NCBI RefSeq assembly: GCF_003429105.1
Contig: NZ_QVTD01000007.1
Coordinates: forward strand, 1 to 61,533
DNA length: 61,533 nucleotides
Source: Peribacillus glennii
GTDB taxonomy: Bacteria > Bacillota > Bacilli > Bacillales > DSM-1321
Direction: 5' to 3'
Position 1 is the first letter of the stretch. Each line of letters begins with the position of its first letter. Under the pieces are notes generated by a model. That model made no database searches. It was not told the DNA's origin and saw only the letters and a program-made list of their open reading frames with translations. The translations under genes were made by a program, and so were the position numbers. Positions 37,245-47,059 of this stretch are shown here, piece by piece.

Positions 37245-37376
37245 GTGTTTACATACACATATGCTTCAATACCATGTGTCAAGGCATCCATACCCGTATA
37301 AGCTACAATCGAAGCCGGCCTGACGCAAGTAGGATTCGATTTTATCCAGATAACAGGATTTTTTAATGGGTTGGAC
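37245..37376 (-). pseudogene. Relic of a duplicated iron alcohol dehydrogenase gene
   Basis: Two pieces match the intact adh: 37252-37319 corresponds to 29108-29180 and 37319-37376 corresponds to 29560-29620. An internal deletion has fused codons near 53 directly to codons near 180, and both ends of the gene are missing. It lies directly upstream of the second pfpI gene, matching the intact adh-pfpI arrangement. Confidence 0.8.
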
Positions 37377-37823
37377 TGAGTTTTAGTAACTTGTCCAAAA
37401 ACCTTAGGGTTCCTAATACTATTTGGATGTCTTCCTCTGTTTGAACGTTTTCCATTTTCTTCTGTTGAATCAGATCATTTATAACTTGGTTAAACGCATT
37501 GGTTTTGATGAGCCATTCCCCAACCAGCTCCTTTGTTGCATCTCTCTCAAACTTGTTTTTCACAGCAAATAAGCTTTCCGTCTTTGTTTCCCTTAGTCTC
37601 ATGCAACTCATATCAGCATTCATACGGATACGAAAATAATTCTTTCTACGGTCATAATATTTTTCTTCCTTTAAAAGAAAATACTCTACCCCTATTGTAA
37701 TTTCGTAAAATGGGGCTATCTCTGTAGGATAATAAGTTTTTTAACCTCCACATTTTTCACAAAGTCTAAATAGGTTTCCATACCGTATTTGGTATTTATT
37801 ATTTTTGCATCCAATACATTCAT
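37363..37823 (-). pseudogene. Frameshifted copy of the unknown zwf-gnd-linked gene
   Basis: Homologue of the gene at 43705-44196. An ATG at 37823, preceded by AAGGGAGTG, opens MNVLDAKIINTKYGMETYLD, in register with the intact copy. A frameshift near 37735 ends this frame at a TAG. The reading continues in another frame with YEITIGVEYFLLKEEKYYD and on to the end. One change appears to be enough to kill it. It follows a dead gnd copy in the same order as the intact unit. Confidence 0.85.
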
Positions 37824-37900
37824 ATTTTTCACTCCCTTTTACACCTTGCGGATTGAGTTCATATTTACAGCTTGTTTACTAAAATCTATCCCATATGAAC

Positions 37901-38796
37901 CTAAATGCTTTTTTCGACCGCGTGTCCGCCAAACTCATTTCGCAGTGCAGCAACCACTTTCCCGGTAAACGTGTCAGTATCTAAAGAACGGTAACGCATT
38001 AAAAGAGACATGGCGATGACAGGTGTGGATGCTTGCAGATCCAGAGCTGTTTCCACAGTCCACTTCCCTTCGCATGAAGAATGCATGATTCCTTTGATTT
38101 GGTCGAGGTTTGCATCTTTTGAAAAAGCACGCTCTGTCAAGTCCATCAACCACGAACGAATGACTGAACCGTTATTCCAAACCCTTGCCACTTTTTCATA
38201 ATCAAAATCAAAATCACTCTTTTCCAGTACTTCAAACCCCTCACCTATCGCAGCCATCATTCCATACTCTATTCCATTGTGAACCATTTAAAAAAAATGA
38301 CAGCTTCCTGCCAGACCAGCATATAAATAACCATTAGCCACCGCGGTATCGCGAAATATGGGTTCAAAGATATCCCGTGCGTCTTTATCTCCTCCAACCA
38401 TGTAGCAAGCTCCGTTGCGTGCGCCTTCCATTCCCCCGGACGTACCGACATCCATAAAGTGGATACCTGATTCCTTCAGATGCCCGTAGCGGCGAATGGA
38501 TTCTTTATAATGAGAATTACCTGCCTCAATCACGATGTCCCCTTTACTCAAGTGAGGTGTTTTTCATTTATAACGGAATCAACCACAGCGTGCGGAACCA
38601 TAATCCAGATAATTCTGGGTACCTCTAAGTTTTCAGTAAGTTCCTTAACACTCGATGTTCCTTTAGCAACATATTTACTGATTTCTTCCACTGCATTTAC
38701 ATCTAAATCGAAGGCAGCAACTTCATAATTGTGGTCAATTAGATTTTTTCCTAAGTTAAACCCCCTTTTCCCTAACCCGATTAATCCAACTTTCAT
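37901..38796 (-). pseudogene. Decayed 6-phosphogluconate dehydrogenase gene, copy 1
   Basis: Three successive open pieces in different frames cover the whole 297-residue protein: 38796-38548 (MKVGLIGLGKRGFNLGKN...), 38551-38288 (SKGDIVIEAGNSHYKESIRR...) and 38287-37901 (MVHNGIEYGMMAAIGEG...). The joins show a short deletion after DSVI and a frameshift at the substrate-binding GSGHYLKMVHNG motif, which here reads GLAGSCHFF followed by a stop. The intact paralogue is at 44409-45302. The ribosome site TAGGGAGG and the upstream zwf are still present, so inactivation is fairly recent. Confidence 0.9.
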
Positions 38797-38819
38797 CTTT
38801 TTATCCTCCCTATTGATTA

Positions 38820-40346
38820 CTACTGCCAACCTATTTTTAATCCCTTTACTAATTTATCGTTTGAAATCAGTCCATCCTTGGATTCTTGTGACTCCCACCA
38901 ATTAAATCCATCCCTTTGTAATAGCTCATCTGAAGCATCCGGTCCCATCGAACCAGACCGATATGAATGTAATGGCACAGTGTTTGACTCAAACGCTTCT
39001 AACACTGGTTGCACCCATTTCCACGATAATTCGACTTCATTCCAGTGTGCAAAGAATGTTGGATCGCCCCGTAATGCGTCAAGAATTAATAATTCGTAAG
39101 CTTCAGGTATGTCTCTTTCCCCAATAGAAAAATCAACCGAAATCGGCTCGATCTTCCCGTTTTTCCTAGGATTTTTACTATTCAACTGCAGCGACACCCC
39201 TTCAGTGGGATTAATATTGACAATTAATAAATTAGGTTCAGCTTGTTGGCTAGATTTATACAGATCCTTCACTGGATTTTTGAACTCAATGACGATACGT
39301 GTTGATTTCTCCTTCATTCTCTTTCCCGTGCGGATATAGAAAGGTACCCCTCTCCAAAAATCATTATCGATCCACAAACGTACTGCAACAAAGGTATCGT
39401 TTGCTGAGAAAGGCGCTACTCCTGATTCTTCTCTATATCCAACAACCGGCTTATTATTTATGTCACCTACAGCATATTGGCCTCGAACCACTTGAGAAAT
39501 TACATCCTCGTTCTGTAGATGTCGCAGTGATTCCAATACCTTTCTCTTCTCATTCCGGATATCTGCCGCACTCATCGACTTTGGCAAATGCATGGCTGTC
39601 ATCATCAACATTTGCAGCATATGATTTTGGAACATATCTCGAATCGCTCCGGCTTGATCATAATAGCCCGCTCTTTCTTCTACTCCAACCGTTTCACTAG
39701 CCGTTATTTGTACGTTGGCAATATGCTTATTATTCCACAAGGCTTGAAGCACAGGATTCGCGAAAGATAAGGCTTCGAGGTTTTGCACCATCGGTTTCCC
39801 AAGATAATGGTCTATTCGATAGATTTCTTCTTCTTTAAAAGATTTGCTTAGCTTCTCATTTAAATCTTGGGCAGAGATCAAATCATGTCCAAACGGCTTT
39901 TCGATAATCAGGCGTTTCCATCCCTTCGTAGTGCCTAAACCGCTCTCTTTGATATTAGCAGCAATCTCATCGAAAAACTCGGGAGCAACGGACAGATAGA
40001 ACAACCGATTTTCTGGAATATTTAAATCCCGTTCACGCCTTTGAATAATATCAAGCAGTTTTTTGTATCCCTGCACATTTGTTACATCCAATTTGCTATA
40101 GCGAAACGCGTCGATAAATTTATTTAATATAGCTTCATTCTCGGTAAAACGTCTAGAAAAAATCCGTAATGAATTTTCTACATTGTTTTGAAATGTTTCA
40201 TCCGATAGCTCTCTCCTGCCTAAACCAATAATCGAAAATGAAGGGGGCAGTTTTTGATCTAAAAACAAATTAAAAAGTGCCGGATATATTTTTCTTTTGG
40301 CTAAATCGCCAGTTGCTCCAAACAAAACAAAAGTCATAGAATCCAT
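38820..40346 (-). CDS. zwf: Glucose-6-phosphate dehydrogenase, copy 1
   Basis: Oxidises glucose-6-phosphate to 6-phosphogluconolactone with NAD(P). 508 residues. The coenzyme-binding GATGDLAKRKIYPALF is at the N terminus, IIEKPFGHD follows, and the active-site signature RIDHYLGKPMVQN is near residue 178. The C-terminal fold ends in RDGFNWWESQESK and a short extension absent from copy 2. GGAGG lies 9 nt before the ATG. It heads a unit zinc-ribbon-zwf-gnd-unknown whose gnd and unknown genes are dead, so only this enzyme is delivered. Upstream is the HxlR-like promoter box at 40791. Confidence 0.93.
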   Translation of the reverse strand: MDSMTFVLFGATGDLAKRKIYPALFNLFLDQKLPPSFSIIGLGRRELSDETFQNNVENSLRIFSRRFTENEAILNKFIDAFRYSKLDVTNVQGYKKLLDIIQRRERDLNIPENRLFYLSVAPEFFDEIAANIKESGLGTTKGWKRLIIEKPFGHDLISAQDLNEKLSKSFKEEEIYRIDHYLGKPMVQNLEALSFANPVLQALWNNKHIANVQITASETVGVEERAGYYDQAGAIRDMFQNHMLQMLMMTAMHLPKSMSAADIRNEKRKVLESLRHLQNEDVISQVVRGQYAVGDINNKPVVGYREESGVAPFSANDTFVAVRLWIDNDFWRGVPFYIRTGKRMKEKSTRIVIEFKNPVKDLYKSSQQAEPNLLIVNINPTEGVSLQLNSKNPRKNGKIEPISVDFSIGERDIPEAYELLILDALRGDPTFFAHWNEVELSWKWVQPVLEAFESNTVPLHSYRSGSMGPDASDELLQRDGFNWWESQESKDGLISNDKLVKGLKIGWQ

Positions 40347-40436
40347 TTTCCAATCCTCCAGTAATTCTTATTAACAAATATAGGTACCCGTGCATACTCA
40401 AATTGTGGTTTTCGGCCTAAATATACAAATCTATTT

Positions 40437-40598
40437 TTATGCTATATCTACTTTATAGACTTGATTTTTTCTTCCAGCTTGAACATTAAAAATGAATTCC
40501 CGTAAATGGTCATGACCACATTTAGGACATTTTTTATCTGTAGTAATAGATAAACATCTTTCGCAAACTTTTCGGTGCTTTGCTTTTGACCTAACCAT
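40437..40598 (-). CDS. Small zinc-ribbon protein
   Basis: A 53-residue protein in a different frame from a longer overlapping reading. It starts MVRSKAKHRKVCERC and contains two Cys-x-x-Cys knuckles (CERC and CPKC, 11 residues between the pairs) followed by GHDHLREFIFNVQAG. This is a compact zinc ribbon. AAGGA lies 11 nt before the ATG. It is the first gene after the HxlR-like promoter and 90 bp before zwf. A decayed homologue at the same place before the other zwf (47060-47170) shows it belonged to the ancestral unit. Its function is unknown; a regulator or a zinc- or formaldehyde-binding role is conceivable. Confidence 0.7.
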   Translation of the reverse strand: MVRSKAKHRKVCERCLSITTDKKCPKCGHDHLREFIFNVQAGRKNQVYKVDIA

Positions 40599-40790
40599 AG
40601 TCGTTTCATTCCTTTCCTCTTAATTGATCTATTTTGAATAAAGCTATATTTTTTACCCGCCAAATCTTTTGGAATGTGTGAGTAAGAAAGATGAAAATAT
40701 CTTCATTCTTCCTACTAAAAAAAATTGTTATGTGTACTTATTCCTTACGATCTCTTACTTTAAATAAGGTTTGCTCACGGCATAGATGTT

Positions 40791-40829
40791 AGTATAATAC
40801 CTACAATAAAATATTCATAGTACGCACTT
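40791..40829 (-). promoter_or_regulatory. HxlR-like box and promoter of the zwf1 unit
   Basis: On the minus strand the box AAGTGCGTACT (40829-40819) is followed after exactly 22 nt by TATACT (40796-40791). A further half-site ACTATATATTAAAA lies directly upstream of the box, giving about 25 bp in total, the reported size of HxlR-binding regions in B. subtilis. Confidence 0.7.
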
Positions 40830-40913
40830 TTTTAATATATAGTATATAAAAATATATATAGTATACTTTTATATACCGTTGCTTTTGTTCGTTTTAAATA
40901 AGATTACATAAAA

Positions 40914-40948
40914 CAAAAAGATCCCCGTCAGTTTTACGAGGATCTTTA
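40914..40948 (-). terminator. Terminator upstream of the zwf1 promoter
   Basis: On the minus strand AAAGATCCTCG...TGACGGGGATCTTT forms a hairpin followed by a T run. It may serve the YitT gene to its right. A close copy sits upstream of the adh promoter at 30182. Confidence 0.75.
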
Positions 40949-41130
40949 AAACTTTTTTAGATAATAGTGTTGAAAAAAATTACCGAGCATAAACGGTTCT
41001 TGGAGATGTTTTTGCTTATCACTGCGTCATCGGCCCTGCAGTTTTCTGTAGGTGTAATTACAAAAATCGGTATAATTTACCTACCATCAAATAGTATCCA
41101 CCTCAAAAAATTATATCAGGTCAAGCAATA

Positions 41131-41994
41131 TTAGGATTTTTCGGAAGGATTTGCATTAGATAATATAAGCGACCTATCTATACCAGATGTTTCACAAACA
41201 TAGGAAGCCTCCATAATAGCTAATGGATCTTTTGCTAAAACAACACTTTTTAATTTAGAAAAAACGAATCTGTCGGTAATACAATATATAATCTTCTTTC
41301 TTTGACTTAAAAACCCGCCTTCCCCATACAAATATGTGATGCTGATGTTTAGATTTTTGATAATACTATCTCCTACTTCATCAGGTTTTTCTGAAATAAT
41401 CATTACAGCTTTCCCGTGATTAAATCCATCTAAAACATAATTAATCATTTTCGTCACAATATAAAAAACGGCTAGAGAGAACATTGCCTGTTCTAACGAA
41501 TAGACAAAGGCCGTAACCGTAAAGATGGCAGAATTCACTACTAACAAAAATGAAGCAATTGGGAATCGATAGTTTTGGTTAAACCAAATTGCAAGCATTT
41601 CCGTGCCGTCTATTGCACCTCCAAATTTTACAACGATCCCGATCCCGACACCTAAGACTACTCCTCCATATAAGACAATTAATACATCTGACTGTGTAAT
41701 AGGCGGGATTGATTTAAATAGTACTAAACCAACGGTGGTAATGATATTTGCATACAGAGTTCTAATTACAAAGGTTTGCCCAACTTCTTTGGATGTAAAG
41801 ATTAAGATAGGAATGTTTAATCCCAATAACACAACATAAATTGGAATTCCCCATATTGCATTCGCCATAATCGATAACGCTGTAACACCACCATCTACTA
41901 GCCCGTTTGGTGCTAACATCGTTTCTATTCCTATAGCAACCATTGCCGACCCGAAAGTTATAAACAAATATTCAACAAATTTATCCATGATCAC
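41131..41994 (-). CDS. YitT family membrane protein (DUF2179)
   Basis: A 287-residue membrane protein of the YitT/YpjC family. Five hydrophobic spans occupy about residues 8-190 (including GSAMVAIGIETMLAPNGLVDGGVTALSIM and the GVGIGIVVKFGGAIDGTEML motif). A C-terminal DUF2179 cytoplasmic domain follows, with MIISEKPDEVGDSIIKNLNISITYLYGEGGFL. The function of the family is not settled. The start is ambiguous: a GTG at 41994 or an ATG two codons later, both with a weak ribosome site. It lies downstream of pgi, and whether it belongs to the formaldehyde genes is unclear. Confidence 0.85.
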   Translation of the reverse strand: MIMDKFVEYLFITFGSAMVAIGIETMLAPNGLVDGGVTALSIMANAIWGIPIYVVLLGLNIPILIFTSKEVGQTFVIRTLYANIITTVGLVLFKSIPPITQSDVLIVLYGGVVLGVGIGIVVKFGGAIDGTEMLAIWFNQNYRFPIASFLLVVNSAIFTVTAFVYSLEQAMFSLAVFYIVTKMINYVLDGFNHGKAVMIISEKPDEVGDSIIKNLNISITYLYGEGGFLSQRKKIIYCITDRFVFSKLKSVVLAKDPLAIMEASYVCETSGIDRSLILSNANPSEKS

Positions 41995-42150
41995 ACCCGA
42001 AATGTCTATTGTTTTTATTCCTACTATAAACAGTTCCGCAAAAATTTTTTACAACATAAAAATATTATTAGATCATCGATCTAGTGTACTCTTTTGTAAA
42101 CAAATGAAAAACAACGTCCGTTTTATTGTGTAACCCGCAATTGAGAGGAG

Positions 42151-43488
42151 TCATTTAGATAAACGCTCCAGGATAGCAGCTCTTTCTGCTTCATACCCAG
42201 GTTTGCCAAGTAAAGCAAACATATTTTTTTTGTATGCTTCGACTCCTGGCTGGTCAAATGGGTTAACTCCTAACAGATGACCACTGATCCCGCATGCCTT
42301 CTCAAAAAAGTAAACCATCTCACCGTATGTGTATTCATTCATTTCATCCAATTCAATCACGAGATTAGGTACTTCCCCATCTGTATGGGCTATAAGGGTA
42401 CCCTGAAATGCACTTTTGTTGACTTCATCCATTGTCTTACCCGTTAAGAAGTTTAATCCATCGACATTTCTCGGATCACCCTGAATGGTCACATCAATTC
42501 GAGGTTTTTTAACCTGTATAACTGTTTCTATAAGATTTCGTCGGCCTTCTTGTACATATTGGCCCATTGAATGCAAATCCGTTGAAAAATCGACGGAAGC
42601 AGGAAAAAGCCCTTTTTGATCTTTTCCTTCACTTTCTCCAAACAGTTGCTTCCACCATTCCGATACGTAGTGCAGGGATGGCTCATAGTTAACAAGCAGT
42701 TCAATGGCTTTCCCCTTTTTGTAGAGTGCATTTCGCACGGCAGCATACTGATAGCTCTCATTTGTCAATAAATCAGGATTGTTGTATTTACGAGCAGCCG
42801 CTGCCGCACCTTCCATCATTGTATCAATATCAAGGCCTGCTACGGCAATTGGGAAGAGACCAACTGCTGTCAGCACAGAATACCTTCCGCCTACGTCATC
42901 CGGAATAACGAACGTTTCATATCCTTCTTCATCCGCAAGTTTTTTTAATGCGCCTTTTTCCTTATCTGTAGTAGCAAAAATACGTTTTCTTGCCTCTTCT
43001 TTTCCGTATTTTTTCTCCATATAGTCACGGAAAATACGGAAAGCAAGGGCTGGCTCTGTCGTTGTTCCTGATTTAGAAATGACGTTAACAGAGATATCTT
43101 TCCCCTCTAATAGCTCAAATAAATGAGAGATATAAGTAGAACTGATATTCTGACCGGCAAAATAAATATGTGTATTATTGTCCATCTGGTTATGAAAGGT
43201 ATGGGACAGAGCTTCTATAGCCGATCTTGCCCCTAGATACGAGCCACCAATACCAATTACAATCAGTGCGTCTGAATGATTCCTGATTCTTTCAGCAGCT
43301 TGTTTAATTCTCTCGAATTCACTTTTATCATAGTTTAGTGGCAAATCAACCCAACCAAGATAATCAGAGCCTGGGCCTGTTTTTTCATGAAGCCTTTGAT
43401 GGGTCACTTTTACAAATTCACTTAGATTTTCTACTTCACTTTTTTCCATAAATGCTAATGCATTGGAGTAATCAAACGAAATAGTCAT
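42151..43488 (-). CDS. pgi: Glucose-6-phosphate isomerase
   Basis: Interconverts fructose-6-phosphate and glucose-6-phosphate. At 445 residues it is the usual length of the Bacillus enzyme (about 450). Signatures include [33 protein letters not shown], the PGI motif [22 protein letters not shown], and near the end [17 protein letters not shown]. In the dissimilatory RuMP cycle this enzyme passes the hexulose-derived fructose-6-phosphate to Zwf, which explains its place between the two zwf-gnd units. No HxlR-like box was seen directly upstream, so it may be read through from zwf2-gnd2 or have its own promoter in 43489-43704. Confidence 0.94.
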   Translation of the reverse strand: MTISFDYSNALAFMEKSEVENLSEFVKVTHQRLHEKTGPGSDYLGWVDLPLNYDKSEFERIKQAAERIRNHSDALIVIGIGGSYLGARSAIEALSHTFHNQMDNNTHIYFAGQNISSTYISHLFELLEGKDISVNVISKSGTTTEPALAFRIFRDYMEKKYGKEEARKRIFATTDKEKGALKKLADEEGYETFVIPDDVGGRYSVLTAVGLFPIAVAGLDIDTMMEGAAAAARKYNNPDLLTNESYQYAAVRNALYKKGKAIELLVNYEPSLHYVSEWWKQLFGESEGKDQKGLFPASVDFSTDLHSMGQYVQEGRRNLIETVIQVKKPRIDVTIQGDPRNVDGLNFLTGKTMDEVNKSAFQGTLIAHTDGEVPNLVIELDEMNEYTYGEMVYFFEKACGISGHLLGVNPFDQPGVEAYKKNMFALLGKPGYEAERAAILERLSK

Positions 43489-43704
43489 ACAGTACTTCCC
43501 CTTTCGCTCAACTTTAACTTAGCTATATCAATCGGAAATCCTTCTCCATGTAAAAGGGATCTCTCGGCATATTAAACGTAGTACATTCTTCTTCGCTGCA
43601 GTAAGTAAGGGAAGTTCTTTAATGACTCCCCTAGCTATTTTCATAAAAGCATTAGTGCTTAATTTTTCATAGCGTACAGAGAGAATAGGTAGTATCAAGA
43701 ATTC

Positions 43705-44196
43705 TCAATGCTCCCTCTCTACTTTGGCACTTAATATCTCTTCGGTTTTGATTTCAAGCAATCTTTCCAGGAATCTTATCGTTCCTAATACTTTTCGAGT
43801 GTCTCCCTCATTTTGAACATTCTCCTTTTTCTTTTGTTGGATCAGTTCATTTATTACTTGGTTGAACGCATTGGTTTTTAAAAGCCATTCTCCTACCAGA
43901 AGCTTAGTTGAGTCTCTCTCGTGTTCGGTTTTGACAGCAAATAAACTTTCCGTATCTGTCTCTCTTAACGTGATGGAATTAAAATCTTCGTTCATTCGAA
44001 TCCGAAAATAATTCTTTGCACTATCGTAATAATTTCCATCCCTTAGTAGAAAATACTCTACCCCTAATTCTATTTCATAACAGGTGTCATTATCCGATGG
44101 GGAGTGGATTTCTTTTATTTCAATATTCTTCACCCTATCTAAATACATTTCTAAACCATATTGTGTGTTTACGATCTTTGCATCGAATATATTCAT
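43705..44196 (-). CDS. Unknown protein linked to zwf-gnd
   Basis: A 163-residue soluble protein with no domain I recognise. It starts MNIFDAKIVNTQYGLEMYLD with AAGGAGTG upstream; a longer frame upstream has no ribosome site. The centre has alternating strands (CYEIELGVEYFLLRDGNYYDSAKNYFRIRM) and the C-terminal half is helical and charged, rich in Lys, Glu and Gln. The frameshifted homologue at 37363-37823 sits in the same position after the other gnd, so the gene has travelled with zwf-gnd. That linkage suggests a role in the same pathway, for instance as a modulator; nothing in the sequence proves it. Confidence 0.75.
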   Translation of the reverse strand: MNIFDAKIVNTQYGLEMYLDRVKNIEIKEIHSPSDNDTCYEIELGVEYFLLRDGNYYDSAKNYFRIRMNEDFNSITLRETDTESLFAVKTEHERDSTKLLVGEWLLKTNAFNQVINELIQQKKKENVQNEGDTRKVLGTIRFLERLLEIKTEEILSAKVEREH

Positions 44197-44408
44197 GAAG
44201 TCACTCCTTATTGTGTCTTGTATGTTCTTGAAACTATATATTGGCAGGAACGCAAAGCGGATCCCAGAGCTATAAATGACTTCCGAAAAATCAACCAAAT
44301 CTAGGTATTATCAAATAAACTTCAGATATCTCAACGAATTCTTTTATATTCCAAAGACCCGGGATGTTGTCAACGTGATTCCAGATATCACAATTACAAG
44401 AGATAACC

Positions 44409-45302
44409 TTATGATTTTTCCACAGCATGTCCTCCAAATTCATTGCGAAGGGCAGCTACCACTTTACCTGTAAATGTATCACTCTCTAACGAACGGTAAC
44501 GCATCAACAAGGACATTGCGATGACAGGGGTAGATACTTGCAAATCCAACGCTGTTTCTACAGTCCATTTTCCTTCACCGGAAGATTGCATGATTCCCTT
44601 GATTTCATTCAAGTTGGCGTCTTTGAAAAATGCACGCTCTGTCAATTCCATAAGCCAAGAACGGATGACAGAACCGTTATTCCACACTCTGGCCACTTGT
44701 TCGTAGTCAAAGTCGAATTCACTCTTCTCCAGTACTTCGAATCCTTCCCCAATCGCAGCCATCATTCCATATTCAATTCCATTGTGGACCATTTTTAAGT
44801 AGTGGCCACTACCAGATTTTCCAGCATATAAATACCCATTTTCTACAGCTGTATCTTTGAACATCGGTTCGATAATCCTCCATGCTTCAGCATCTCCGCC
44901 AACCATATAACAAGCACCGTTACGAGCACCTTCCATGCCCCCGGAAGTACCGGCATCCATAAAGCTCACACCAACTTTTTTCAATTGTTCGTAACGACGA
45001 ATGGACTCCTTGTAATGCGAATTACCAGCTTCAATGACGATATCTCCTTCACTTAGAAATGGTGTGATTTCTTTGATAACTGAATCAACGACGGAGTGCG
45101 GGACCATAATCCAAACAATTCGTGGTTTTACTAATGATTGGACAAGATCCTGTAAACTGGATGCTCCTTCAACGCCGTATTTTTTTATTTCTTCAATAGC
45201 ATTTGTATTTAGATCAAACGCCACTACATGGTGTTTGTTGTCAATTAAGTTTTTTCCTAAGTTCAGTCCCATTTTCCCTAATCCAATTAATCCTACTTTC
45301 AC
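44409..45302 (-). CDS. gnd: 6-phosphogluconate dehydrogenase, decarboxylating (YqeC-type)
   Basis: Oxidatively decarboxylates 6-phosphogluconate to ribulose-5-phosphate and CO2. At 297 residues it is the short class, like B. subtilis YqeC, rather than the 468-residue GndA/GntZ class; short enzymes are usually NAD-linked. The start is a GTG (VKVGLIGLGKMG) with AAAGGAGG upstream. Signatures are the Rossmann GLIGLGKMGLNLGKNLI, IVEAGN-type EAGNSHYKES, GTSGGMEGARNGACYMVGG and the catalytic GSGHYLKMVHNGIEYGMM. It is the CO2-releasing step of the formaldehyde oxidation cycle and regenerates the HxlA acceptor. It lies 197 bp after zwf2 and before the unknown gene. Confidence 0.93.
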   Translation of the reverse strand: MKVGLIGLGKMGLNLGKNLIDNKHHVVAFDLNTNAIEEIKKYGVEGASSLQDLVQSLVKPRIVWIMVPHSVVDSVIKEITPFLSEGDIVIEAGNSHYKESIRRYEQLKKVGVSFMDAGTSGGMEGARNGACYMVGGDAEAWRIIEPMFKDTAVENGYLYAGKSGSGHYLKMVHNGIEYGMMAAIGEGFEVLEKSEFDFDYEQVARVWNNGSVIRSWLMELTERAFFKDANLNEIKGIMQSSGEGKWTVETALDLQVSTPVIAMSLLMRYRSLESDTFTGKVVAALRNEFGGHAVEKS

Positions 45303-45499
45303 TTTTGTTTCCTCCTTTAAATTACAAAAAATAGCCTGTATTATTATGCTACCCATTTGTTGTTCTTCATGGTCTCCTTTTGGAACCATAAGGATTCAAC
45401 AAATACTTTAAGTTCCCTGGGTAATCGAGTAACAATGACCGGTCAAATCCAACCCCGGTTTGCTCTCTTCATACCAATAGCATTCCAGGGAGGTGCGGA

Positions 45500-46972
45500 T
45501 TAAACTTCCGCCCTAGTTTCCCACCATTTAAAACCATCCTCCTCCAATAATTGCGAAGCAGCTTGCGGCCCCATCGAACCGGCATGATATAGGTGGAGTG
45601 GAAGGGCATTTTCCTCAAACGCCTCTAAAACGGGCTGTACCCATTTCCAAGATAATTCAACTTCGTCCCAATGAGCAAAGAAGGTAGAATCACCGCGCAA
45701 AGCATCGAATATTAAGAGTTCATAAGCTTCCGGTATGTCTTTTGTACTTGCTGAGAAGTCAACAATTATCGGCTCCAAATTTCCATTTGTTAAATTTTTG
45801 CTATTTAATTGCATCGACACACCCTCATTTGGACTTACTTTGATAACTAATAGATTGGGTTCTGCAAACTGATTCTCGTTAGTATACACATTTTTCGTTG
45901 GATTCTTGAATTCAATCACAATCCGCGTCGACTTTTCCTTCATTCTTTTTCCTGTCCGGATATAAAATGGCACCCCATCCCAGAATGAACTATCAATCCA
46001 TAAACGAGCAGCCACAAATGTATCGTTTGTGGAAGAAGCATTCACTCCAGGTTCTTCTAAATATCCGACTACAGGTTTACCCTTTATTTCCCCCGGTCCA
46101 TATTGACCACGAACAACGTGGATACCTACAGTATCTTTCTGTACTCGCCGAAGAGAGTCCATAACTTTTCTCTTCACTGTACGGATATCGTTCGTGCTCA
46201 TCTGTTTTGGCTGATGCATGGCCGTCATCATCAACAGCTGCATCATATGATTTTGGACCATATCACGAATAGCCCCTGCTTTTTCATAATAACTAGCTCT
46301 CTCTTCTACACCAACCGTTTCACTAGCCGTTATTTGCACATTGGCAATATACCGATTGTTCCATAGTGATTGCAGCACAGGGTTGGCAAATTCTAAAGCT
46401 TCAAGGTTTTGAACCATCGGTTTTCCAAGATAATGGTCAATCCTGAAAATTTCGTCTTCTTCAAAAGCTTTGCTTAGTTTTTCATTTAAATCTTGAGCAG
46501 ATTTTAAATCACGCCCAAATGGTTTTTCGATCATTAATCGTTTCCATCCTTTTGTCGAGCCTAATCCACTCTCCTTGATGTTCAAAGCAATTACATCAAA
46601 GAATTCAGGAGCAACAGATAGATAGAACATTCGATTCTCTTTAATGTTCCGCTCTCTTTCATTTTGTTGAACGAGTTGGAGTAACTTTTTATACCCTTCA
46701 GCATTTGTTACATCTAATTGGCTATAACGAAATTGCATGGAAAATTCTTCTTTTTTGGATTTGTCATTTAACAAATGTCTGGAAAAAGTAAATAATGATT
46801 CTTTTATACGTGTTTGAAAATCCACATCAGACAATTCCTCTAAACCTACACCAATAACTAAAAAACTGTCAGACAATTTTCGATCCAGATATAAATTAAA
46901 CAAGGCGGGGAAAATTTTTCTCTTGGCTAAATCTCCTGTCGCCCCAAATAATACAAAAGTCATAGAATCCAC
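45500..46972 (-). CDS. zwf: Glucose-6-phosphate dehydrogenase, copy 2
   Basis: 490 residues, closely related to copy 1 (38820-40346) and with the same signatures: GATGDLAKRKIFPALF, MIEKPFGRD, RIDHYLGKPMVQN and FKWWETRAEV at the end. It starts with GTG, GGAGG being 8 nt upstream. This is the complete version of the duplicated unit, followed by intact gnd and the unknown gene, so it is probably the working copy for the cycle. The HxlR-like promoter lies at 47353-47391. The protein lacks about 18 C-terminal residues present in copy 1. Confidence 0.94.
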   Translation of the reverse strand: MDSMTFVLFGATGDLAKRKIFPALFNLYLDRKLSDSFLVIGVGLEELSDVDFQTRIKESLFTFSRHLLNDKSKKEEFSMQFRYSQLDVTNAEGYKKLLQLVQQNERERNIKENRMFYLSVAPEFFDVIALNIKESGLGSTKGWKRLMIEKPFGRDLKSAQDLNEKLSKAFEEDEIFRIDHYLGKPMVQNLEALEFANPVLQSLWNNRYIANVQITASETVGVEERASYYEKAGAIRDMVQNHMMQLLMMTAMHQPKQMSTNDIRTVKRKVMDSLRRVQKDTVGIHVVRGQYGPGEIKGKPVVGYLEEPGVNASSTNDTFVAARLWIDSSFWDGVPFYIRTGKRMKEKSTRIVIEFKNPTKNVYTNENQFAEPNLLVIKVSPNEGVSMQLNSKNLTNGNLEPIIVDFSASTKDIPEAYELLIFDALRGDSTFFAHWDEVELSWKWVQPVLEAFEENALPLHLYHAGSMGPQAASQLLEEDGFKWWETRAEV

Positions 46973-47059
46973 TTTTCATTCCTCCACTTCTTCAAAACAT
47001 ATTCAAAAAAAATGCCTTAATTTCTTTATTTCTAATACACAACAACAAGGATTTTCATT

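Larger units (their letters stand above)
40599..41130. other. Intergenic region upstream of the zinc-ribbon/zwf1 unit
   Basis: About 530 bp with no gene. It holds the HxlR-like promoter (40791-40829), a very AT-rich run of TATATA repeats (40830-40880) upstream of the box, and a terminator at 40914-40948. The segment 41000-41130 shows nothing recognisable. Confidence 0.6.

Noticed and set aside
40448..40663. 71-codon frame overlapping the zinc-ribbon gene
   Set aside because: The overlapping 53-codon frame has two Cys knuckles, a ribosome site and a homologous relic, whereas this frame matches nothing.
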